DNA from: an uncultured Clostridia bacterium
GTDB taxonomy: Bacteria > Bacillota > Clostridia > Oscillospirales > Ruminococcaceae
NCBI GenBank assembly: GCA_947385505.1
Contig: CANDLP010000115.1
Coordinates: 1 to 7,251 of the forward strand
DNA length: 7,251 bases
Direction of reading: 5' to 3'
Within the stretch, counting starts at the first letter, position 1; each line of letters opens with the position of its first letter. Made by a program: the position numbers and the translations under genes. The notes under the pieces were generated by a model. The model searched no databases. It had not been told where the DNA came from and was given only the letters and a program-made list of their open reading frames with translations. This document shows, one piece after another, positions 1 through 5,265 of this stretch.

Positions 1-42
1 GAAAAAGCTTTAGAAAACTGAAATCACCGAAAGGAAAAAACA

Positions 43-1476
43 ATGGCAAAAGGAAAACATCTGAAGGAAACTCCCTCCGTTCCGGAGAATAAAAAACAAA
101 AAAGAAAATTTAATATAATAAACATTTGTGTAACGGCCACCCTTTTTATAGCCGCCGCCGTTTCTCTGACCGTATTCGAGCGGCCTGCTACATCCGCCGC
201 CGAAAAGCGCGAGCTTGCCAAATTTCCGGAATTCAGCGCCGAAAATTTATTCAGCGGTCAATACACCGACGGGGTAAGCAAGTGGTATAACGATACTGTG
301 CCGTGGCGGGAGGGCTTTAAGGACATTTCCGCTAAAATAAATAAGTGTATGGGCGTGTCTTTAGGCGGAGTTACCGTATACGGCGGTCCGGTTAATGTTA
401 TAACGACCACTCCAGCGGCCGAATCGGCTCCGACGGCGGAACCCGATATAAAGCCTATCGTCACCGACAGTCTCGGCGACGCCGTTTCCGATTCACAAAC
501 CGCTGTCAATACTTCGGAGGAGGAAATCCCAACCGAAACCGAAGCTGCCACTACCCCTTACGATCCCAGAAATGAAGTGGCTCCGGGTATCCAGACAAAC
601 GGGCAGCTCATATTTCAGCAGCAGGACGGTCACTACCGCGCGGTAAGCCTTTACGGCGGCGGATTCAACCGCGATAAATTTGTTAATACGGTAAACAGCT
701 TCGCGGAGAGATTGGGAGAGGATATACAGACCTATGTTATGATAGCTCCGTGCAGCGGGGAGTACTATCTTCCCAAAAACTGGGAGTCATACAGCGCTTC
801 CCAATCCGAGGATATTGATTATATAGCGGACAATTTAAGCGAGAATGTGATAAATGTCGACTGTACAAGCGTTCTCAGGGAGCACGCGGACGAATATATA
901 TACACAAGAAGCGATCACCATTGGCAGCCGCTGGGAGCTTATTATGCCGCAGACGCGTTTTGCAAAGCGGCAGGAGTAGAATCTCCTGCTCTGGAGACAT
1001 ATGAAAAAAGAGTCGTGGAGGGCTTTCTGGGCTTCTTGTATCAAAATACTCAGGACGCCAATCTTCTTAATGATTCGGATACCTTCACCTACTATATTCC
1101 CGCCAATGATTTCAAGTGTTATTACTATGATACCGCTTACAATTATGACAACCGCTATCCTTTCTTTTTACAGATGGCACCTTCAGACTCGTACCAGATA
1201 TTTATGGGGGGAGACCAGAAGATAGTCAGAATTGAAACGGACGTTAAAAACGGCCGGAAATTAGCGGTATTTAAGGACAGCTACGGAAACGCGGAAATAC
1301 CGTTTTATATGGGAGGATACGAGGAAATTTACGTGCTTGACATAAGATATTTTGATCTTGACGCGGAAACGTTTTTGAAGGAAAATGAGATTGACGACCT
1401 GTTGTTTACTATGTGTGTATTTTCGGCGGCGGGAGTGAATTGCGACGCTATGGAAGAAACTCTTGCAAAAAAATAA
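43..1476 (+). CDS. Membrane-anchored DHHW-family (SGNH/AlgJ-like) surface protein
   Basis: This is a 477-residue protein. A basic N-terminus (about residues 1-23) is followed by one hydrophobic segment (about 24-45) that should anchor it with the bulk outside the cell. A short module at about 60-104, with a WYNDTVPWREGF block, resembles the D-x-x-P-x-R region common before the catalytic domain in this family. A low-complexity Thr/Glu/Pro/Ala linker (about 113-180) leads to the C-terminal domain. That domain carries RSDHHW (D291, H293) and later FKDSYGNA (S413), which I read as the Asp-His and Ser parts of an SGNH-like triad by analogy with AlgJ/AlgX. The start is set by GAAAGGA at 29-35, eight bases before ATG. 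Only 42 bases precede the gene, so it is probably mid-operon. The family is recognised confidently. Acyl transfer to, or hydrolysis on, a surface polysaccharide is inferred and the substrate is unknown. Confidence 0.85.
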   Translation: MAKGKHLKETPSVPENKKQKRKFNIINICVTATLFIAAAVSLTVFERPATSAAEKRELAKFPEFSAENLFSGQYTDGVSKWYNDTVPWREGFKDISAKINKCMGVSLGGVTVYGGPVNVITTTPAAESAPTAEPDIKPIVTDSLGDAVSDSQTAVNTSEEEIPTETEAATTPYDPRNEVAPGIQTNGQLIFQQQDGHYRAVSLYGGGFNRDKFVNTVNSFAERLGEDIQTYVMIAPCSGEYYLPKNWESYSASQSEDIDYIADNLSENVINVDCTSVLREHADEYIYTRSDHHWQPLGAYYAADAFCKAAGVESPALETYEKRVVEGFLGFLYQNTQDANLLNDSDTFTYYIPANDFKCYYYDTAYNYDNRYPFFLQMAPSDSYQIFMGGDQKIVRIETDVKNGRKLAVFKDSYGNAEIPFYMGGYEEIYVLDIRYFDLDAETFLKENEIDDLLFTMCVFSAAGVNCDAMEETLAKK

Positions 1477-1664
1477 AAAAAGAAAATAAGCGGTGAAGCC
1501 GCCAATGTTTTTTCGCTTCCCTTTTGCACTGCAAAAGGACGCAAAGGTCGCGGCAAAACCCCGAAATACACAAGGTAATAATATAAAATAATTTTAAATC
1601 AGCAAGCTAAGTGTTATTATGTATTGCTAAATGTTTTAATTTAGATCAAAAGAAAGGTAATCAA
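1477..1664. other. Intergenic spacer with small hairpins and an AT-rich leader
   Basis: The 188 bases between the two DHHW genes hold no convincing ORF. A short GC stem (GCGG at 1490-1493 with CCGC at 1499-1502) is followed five bases later by a T-run, which is at best a weak terminator. A perfect 8-bp stem, CCTTTTGC (1520-1527) with GCAAAAGG (1531-1538) and a 3-base loop, has no T-tract after it. From about 1575 to 1650 the DNA is very AT-rich, as expected of a leader or promoter zone, but I found no good -35/-10 pair. Whether the second DHHW gene has its own promoter is therefore open. Confidence 0.5.
1651..1657 (+). promoter_or_regulatory. Ribosome binding site that fixes the second DHHW start
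   Basis: AGAAAGG lies seven bases before the ATG at 1665. An in-frame GTG at 1611 would add 18 residues, but it has no ribosome binding site and would put a polar stretch before the lipoprotein signal peptide. The start at 1665 is therefore preferred. Confidence 0.8.
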
Positions 1665-2861
1665 ATGCAGCATATAAAACTAAAACCCAAAATCATTTTT
1701 TTAACAGCTCTGCTCCTGCTGTTCATAACCTCTTGCACCGCTGCCGAAAACCCCAAACTTCCCGATGAACCGATTATGGCTTCCGACACCGAAACGGCTT
1801 CGGAAACAACCGTACCCGAATCCCAATCCACCGCCGTCACCACCAAAAAAGAAACGGAACTGATGACTGTCACTTCCCAAACAACCTCCGAAACCTCTCA
1901 GTCTTTTTCGGAAACAACATCGGCGGAAGTGATTCCCCCCGAATCTCCCGGCAATGTTCCCGACACTTATCGCGAGGACGGAGAAAACGGTATAAAAATT
2001 ATCGGGAGAAACGGTCATTATATGGGGCTGATGGGTTGCTGGGGAACATTTGAGCTTTGCGATAAATATGCCGAAGGGGTAAACCGAGCGGCGGAAGTAT
2101 TGCCCGATGTGAAAGTGTACAGTATGGTGATCCCCACCTCCTCCGAATTCTACACACCAAGCGATGTAACAGGCTTTACCGCAAGTCAGAAGGAAAAAAT
2201 AGACCATATTTCCGGCCGGTTGGTAAACGTAACTAACGCAGATGCTTATTCCGCCTTATCCGCTCACCTTGATGAGCCTGTATATACCCGCACCGATCAT
2301 CATTGGCAGCCTTTGGGCGCTTATTACGCGGCGGAAGCTTTCGCTGCATCGGCCGGAGTAACGGATAAATTTGCTTCCTTGTCTCAATATACCCAAGTAA
2401 CTAAGGATGATTATATGGGTTCTCTTTATAATTATTCAAAAAGCGCTAATCTTTACAGCGATCCGGAAACCTTCACGCTATATATTTCCCCTAACGATAA
2501 GGTTCTTGAAACCACCTACTACAACACCGAATTTCAGAACGGATACCGGAGCGATCTGTTTGTCTCCCGTGACGCGGGCGCTTATTACTGCTCTTTTTTG
2601 GGCAGTGACGACAGGATTGCGGAAATAAAAACCGATTGCGATAACGGAAGGACGCTGGTTATTTTTAAGGAAAGCTACGGAAACGCACTGGCGCCTTTCC
2701 TAACTTCCTGCTTTGAGAATATTTACGTATGTGATGTGCGTTATTTTGATCTGAACGCTAAGGATTTCTGTGAACAAGTGGGTGCTACCGATCTGCTTTT
2801 TGCTTCGTGTACGTTTACTCCTGCGGGACCTAACTGCTCTTATGTTCAAGATCTTTTTTAA
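1665..2861 (+). CDS. DHHW-family (SGNH/AlgJ-like) lipoprotein, paralogue of the upstream gene
   Basis: From the ATG at 1665 this is a 398-residue protein. Its lipoprotein signal has a basic start, a hydrophobic core (about residues 10-20) and the lipobox I-T-S-C ending at Cys24, so it should be lipid-anchored on the outer face of the membrane. A Ser/Thr/Glu-rich linker follows (about 27-100). The catalytic half carries RTDHHW (D211, H213) and FKESYGNA (S337), matching the upstream protein closely, including the shared DHHWQPLGAYYAA and VRYFDL/IRYFDL blocks. It lacks the pre-catalytic WYNDTVPWREGF module of the upstream protein. The two genes probably arose by duplication and act on the same or related surface polymer, one membrane-anchored and one lipid-anchored. 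The stop codon abuts the left end of a MITE-like element, and the C-terminus is about four residues shorter than the paralogue after the shared N-C pair. Enzymatic role is inferred, not shown. Confidence 0.85.
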   Translation: MQHIKLKPKIIFLTALLLLFITSCTAAENPKLPDEPIMASDTETASETTVPESQSTAVTTKKETELMTVTSQTTSETSQSFSETTSAEVIPPESPGNVPDTYREDGENGIKIIGRNGHYMGLMGCWGTFELCDKYAEGVNRAAEVLPDVKVYSMVIPTSSEFYTPSDVTGFTASQKEKIDHISGRLVNVTNADAYSALSAHLDEPVYTRTDHHWQPLGAYYAAEAFAASAGVTDKFASLSQYTQVTKDDYMGSLYNYSKSANLYSDPETFTLYISPNDKVLETTYYNTEFQNGYRSDLFVSRDAGAYYCSFLGSDDRIAEIKTDCDNGRTLVIFKESYGNALAPFLTSCFENIYVCDVRYFDLNAKDFCEQVGATDLLFASCTFTPAGPNCSYVQDLF

Positions 2862-2877
2862 AGCGTGTTCACATAAA
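2862..2877 (+). repeat. Left terminal inverted repeat of the MITE-like element
   Basis: This 16-bp repeat starts one base after the stop codon of the second DHHW gene and pairs with 3010-3025 except at C2870/A3017. Confidence 0.7.
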
Positions 2878-3009
2878 GCTTAGCACGCATATTTTCGGCA
2901 AATTTTGCTGCCCGCTTTGTTAAAAATTTTTGAAATATGGTAATATTCATGTAAAATTTCGCCTTGCAGGCAACAAGATTATGCTCGTAAATCTGCATAT
3001 TATATTGAT

Positions 3010-3025
3010 TTTATGTAAACACGCT
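3010..3025 (-). repeat. Right terminal inverted repeat of the MITE-like element
   Basis: This is the inverted partner of 2862-2877. It ends 21 bases before the ribosome binding site of the FkbH-like gene, so the element makes up most of that gene's 5' leader. Confidence 0.7.
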
Positions 3026-3062
3026 CTGATATTTATATTTATGTGTAAGAAAGGCCGTTGCC

Positions 3063-4847
3063 ATGCCGAATTTTTACCCCTTTGACTGTGCCGAACTGCT
3101 CAAAAAACAAAAGTCCATCAGGAAAAAGCTTTTGTCAGACGGTGCACCTCGAATAAAAAAGAAAATTGCCTTCTTGGGCGGTTCTACTACCAACGCCATA
3201 GCGGATATGACGGAACTGTTTCTGCTTTGGAACGGAATAGAGCCCGAATTTTACCAGAGCGAATATAATCAGTACTGGCAGGACGCAATGTTCGGGACAG
3301 AGCTTAGAGAATTTAAGCCCGACTTTGTTTTTATCCACACCTCCAACCGAAATATAGCCCAATTCCCCGATATGACAATGAGCCGGGAGGAAAGCGACGA
3401 TCTTCTGGAGAAACAGCTTTTGCATTTTACCGGCATGTGGGACAAGCTGAGAGAGGATATTGGCTGTCCGATAGTGCAGAACAATATGGAACTTCCCTAT
3501 TGGCGGCTTTTGGGCAACAAGGACTGCGCCGATCACCACGGAAGAGTAAATTTTATTTCAAGGCTGAATCAAGGTTTTTATGAATACGCTTCGGTTCACG
3601 AAAACTTTTTTATTCACGATATCAATTATCTCAGCGCTCAGCTGGGGCTGGGCAAGTGGTCTGATCCTTACTACTGGAATATGTACAAATACGCTTTGGC
3701 GGTGCCTTTAATCCCCGAATTTGCTTTCAGCTTGTCAAAAATTTTTGCTTCCCTTTTAGGAAGGAATAAAAAGGTTCTGGCCCTCGATCTGGACAACACA
3801 CTTTGGGGCGGCGTTGTGGGGGACGATGGAGTCGAAAATCTGGCTCTTGGACAGGAAGCGCCTATGGGACAGGCTTACTGTGAATTTCAGGACTATATTA
3901 AGGCGCATAAACAGCTTGGGGTGCTCCTTACAGTCTGCTCAAAAAACGACCCCGAAAACGCCATAGCGGGACTTAATCATCCGGACGGAATTTTAAAGCC
4001 CGAAGATTTCACTTTAATAAAAGCCAACTGGGAGCCTAAAAGCTTAAATATAGAACAAACGGCGAAGGAGCTTAATCTTCTTCCCGAAAGTATTGTGTTT
4101 GTTGACGATAACCCCGCTGAAAGAGAAATAGTAAAAGGCACTCTTTCCGTAGAAGCCCCGCCGATGGACAGAATTGAAAATTATATAAGCGTTCTGGACA
4201 AGGGCGGTTATTTCGAGGTGACAAATTTTTCGGAGGACGACCTGCACCGCACGGAAATGTACAAGCAAAACGCCGAAAGAGCAAAAATGCAGTCTTCCTT
4301 TGCGGATTACGGGGAGTATCTGGACAGTCTGGAAATGAAAGCGGTGATTGAGGACTTTTCCCCCATAAATCTGGCAAGAGTTACCCAGCTTACAAATAAA
4401 AGCAATCAGTTTAATGTCACCACTAAAAGATACACACAGGCCGAAATGGAACAGGTATATGAAAGCGCTGATCATATCCGCCTTTGCGGAAGATTGTCGG
4501 ACAAGTTCGGCGATAATGGCATTGTAAGCGTTGTTATCGGACATCTTAACGGTGACGTTTTGGATATCGACCTGTGGCTTATGAGCTGTCGGGTGCTTAA
4601 AAGAGATATGGAGTACGCCATGTTAGACGTTCTTGTACAGGAAGCGGCAAACAGGGGCGTAAAGCTGATCCGAGGACATTATTATCCCACCGCAAAAAAT
4701 AAAATGGTAAAGGACTTGTTTGGGGACTTCGGGTTTGAAAAGATATCCGAGGACGAAAGCGGCAATACTGTTTGGCGCCTTAAAACCGAAGGGTATACAA
4801 ACAAGAATTTCCATATAAAGTATTGTACCAATCCCTTTATGACTTGA
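3063..4847 (+). CDS. FkbH-like HAD-IIIC family protein (acyl/glyceryl carrier loading)
   Basis: This is a 594-residue protein with the full FkbH architecture. An SGNH-like N-terminal domain (about 33-230) has a GGST block around Ser41 and the W-x-D-P-x-Y-W segment near 199-205. A HAD phosphatase-like core (about 235-370) has motif I DLDNT at 242-246, S293 in CSKN, and VDDNPAERE with the acidic pair at 348-349. A C-terminal GNAT-like region (about 425-575) has the family-typical TNKSNQFNVTTKRY block and KFGDNG. The start is supported by AAGAAAGG at 3047-3054, eight bases before ATG. FkbH proteins in polyketide pathways dephosphorylate 1,3-bisphosphoglycerate and load the glyceryl unit onto an acyl carrier protein. 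Here no polyketide synthase or carrier gene is visible. The DHHW neighbours suggest surface-polymer decoration instead, which is inference. An about 17-residue tail follows the last conserved block. Confidence 0.88.
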   Translation: MPNFYPFDCAELLKKQKSIRKKLLSDGAPRIKKKIAFLGGSTTNAIADMTELFLLWNGIEPEFYQSEYNQYWQDAMFGTELREFKPDFVFIHTSNRNIAQFPDMTMSREESDDLLEKQLLHFTGMWDKLREDIGCPIVQNNMELPYWRLLGNKDCADHHGRVNFISRLNQGFYEYASVHENFFIHDINYLSAQLGLGKWSDPYYWNMYKYALAVPLIPEFAFSLSKIFASLLGRNKKVLALDLDNTLWGGVVGDDGVENLALGQEAPMGQAYCEFQDYIKAHKQLGVLLTVCSKNDPENAIAGLNHPDGILKPEDFTLIKANWEPKSLNIEQTAKELNLLPESIVFVDDNPAEREIVKGTLSVEAPPMDRIENYISVLDKGGYFEVTNFSEDDLHRTEMYKQNAERAKMQSSFADYGEYLDSLEMKAVIEDFSPINLARVTQLTNKSNQFNVTTKRYTQAEMEQVYESADHIRLCGRLSDKFGDNGIVSVVIGHLNGDVLDIDLWLMSCRVLKRDMEYAMLDVLVQEAANRGVKLIRGHYYPTAKNKMVKDLFGDFGFEKISEDESGNTVWRLKTEGYTNKNFHIKYCTNPFMT

Positions 4848-4917
4848 TGCAATACCCGCATGACAAAAAGGGAATGCACCTGAAGCACTAATCCCACAGT
4901 TTAATACTAATTCCTTT

Positions 4918-4948
4918 CTAAAATATAGACTGCTCTGTATTTTAGAGC
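4918..4948 (+). repeat. Palindromic repeat copy 1 (TCTAAAA...TTTTAGA type)
   Basis: This 12-bp stem has loop CTGC at 4930-4933 and can be extended outward by T4917-A4946. It aligns with 5044-5075 across CTAAAA, ATAGA, TCTGT and TTTTAGAGC. The single stem difference, T4924-A4939 here against G5050-C5066 there, changes both sides so pairing is kept. Confidence 0.7.
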
Positions 4949-5041
4949 CGACTTTTGTCAGCTGCCAGAATCAAAGATTTTGGCGGAATCTGTATTAAAC
5001 TTGGTTTCCGGCGTCTATCGCCGCACGCTGCTTTACAGCGT

Positions 5042-5075
5042 CTCTAAAAGATAGAATTTGTCTGTCTTTTAGAGC
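5042..5075 (+). repeat. Palindromic repeat copy 2 (TCTAAAA...TTTTAGA type)
   Basis: This 14-bp stem (5042-5055 with 5061-5074) has one G-T wobble at the same place as copy 1 and loop ATTTG. It begins directly after the preceding ACGCTG/CAGCGT hairpin. No T-run follows it, so it is not a standard terminator. Confidence 0.7.
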
Positions 5076-5113
5076 GGGAACAGTATAAAAAGGGTTAGCA
5101 TCAGTATTATTTA

Positions 5114-5165
5114 TATAACTCAAAACGGGAGAAAAACATCAAGTTTTCTCCCGTTTTGAGTTATA
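5114..5165. terminator. Probable bidirectional intrinsic terminator
   Basis: A perfect 22-bp inverted repeat (5114-5135 with 5144-5165) has an 8-base loop. At its centre the GC-rich CGGGAG/CTCCCG stem is flanked by AAAA on one side and TTTT on the other, so either strand yields a GC stem followed by a U-tract. Its place between converging genes suits termination of both the fkbH-like transcript and the helicase transcript. Confidence 0.75.
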
Positions 5166-5166
5166 C

Positions 5167-5214
5167 TAATAACCGTTTCAATACAGGATAAAATCAGAGC
5201 TGAAATGGTTATTA
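5167..5214. repeat. 14-bp inverted repeat next to the terminator
   Basis: TAATAACCGTTTCA (5167-5180) pairs with TGAAATGGTTATTA (5201-5214) with one wobble (G5175-T5206), leaving a 20-base loop. It sits two bases from the terminator stem on the helicase side and would lie in the helicase mRNA 3' UTR, where it may protect the RNA end or help termination. Its function is not known. Confidence 0.6.
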
Positions 5215-5265
5215 CCTTCGATCCAACAAAGCGCAAAGCTGAATTATAGCATTACAAAAGTTCTT

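Larger units (their letters stand above)
2861..3026. mobile_element. MITE-like element with 16-bp terminal inverted repeats
   Basis: AGCGTGTTCACATAAA at 2862-2877 is the inverted copy of TTTATGTAAACACGCT at 3010-3025, with one mismatch in 16. The ~130 bases between are clearly AT-richer than the flanking genes and contain no significant ORF, only a small GCCT/AGGC hairpin (2961-2971) and AT-rich palindromes. Size, terminal repeats and lack of coding capacity fit a non-autonomous miniature transposable element. Flanking triplets are TTA on the left and TGA on the right if the ends are 2861 and 3026, so a target duplication is at most imperfect. The mobilising transposase family cannot be named from this window. 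The alternative is a long-range inverted repeat in the mRNA between the second DHHW gene and fkbH-like gene. Confidence 0.65.
4894..5075 (+). ncRNA. Candidate structured RNA: branched stem plus three hairpins
   Basis: An outer stem of 13 pairs with one bulged C (4894-4907 with 4992-5004) encloses two hairpins: 4918-4945 (12 pairs, CTGC loop) and 4962-4986 (11 pairs, AAA loop). It is followed by hairpins at 5009-5023 (5 pairs, loop TCTAT), 5025-5041 (6 pairs, loop CTTTA) and 5042-5074 (14 pairs, loop ATTTG), almost without unpaired bases between them. Every non-Watson-Crick pair in the stems is G-T on the + strand, that is G-U in a + strand RNA but A-C on the other strand. The probable terminator at 5114-5165 lies downstream in this direction. 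No promoter was convincing, so it could be part of the fkbH-like 3' UTR. It matches no RNA family I can recognise; a palindromic mobile repeat is the main alternative. Confidence 0.45.
4848..5265. other. Highly structured convergent intergenic region
   Basis: The 418 bases between the ends of two converging genes hold no credible ORF, tRNA or rRNA. From 4894 to 5214 the region is a nearly unbroken series of inverted repeats, listed separately below. The first 46 bases contain only an imperfect stem overlapping the fkbH-like stop (TCCCTTT at 4832-4838 with AAAGGGA at 4867-4873). The last 50 bases before the helicase stop show nothing recognisable. Confidence 0.8.

Noticed and set aside
1..21. 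Possible end of an upstream + strand gene (in-frame TGA at 19-21, or TAG at 11-13 in another frame)
   Set aside because: The spacing would fit an operon with the first DHHW gene, but six codons or fewer cannot identify or support a coding region.
1490..1513. Intrinsic terminator after the first DHHW gene
   Set aside because: The stem is only four to five pairs and the T-run starts several bases after it, so it is too weak to call.
1611..1664. GTG start that would extend the second DHHW protein by 18 residues
   Set aside because: It has no ribosome binding site, while AGAAAGG sits at the right distance from ATG 1665, and the longer form would spoil the lipoprotein signal peptide.
1701..2207. 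168-codon open frame on the - strand inside the second DHHW gene
   Set aside because: Its Gly/Phe/Arg-rich, low-complexity product is the antisense shadow of the Ser/Thr/Glu-rich linker; it has no domain or ribosome binding site.
3005..3039. Promoter for the FkbH-like gene within or next to the MITE-like element (TTGATT and TATATT)
   Set aside because: The hexamers are 23 bases apart, too far for a normal sigma-A promoter, and no better-spaced pair was found.
4044..4544. 166-codon open frame on the - strand inside the FkbH-like gene
   Set aside because: It overlaps conserved HAD and GNAT-like coding sequence in antisense and has no recognisable product.
4860..4892. Promoter for the candidate structured RNA (ATGACA with ACTAAT)
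   Set aside because: Spacing is about 21 bases and the -10 match is poor.
4894..5214. CRISPR array or integron attC sites
   Set aside because: The repeats are differing palindromes without regular spacers, and no GTTRRRY-type core or Cas/integrase gene is present.
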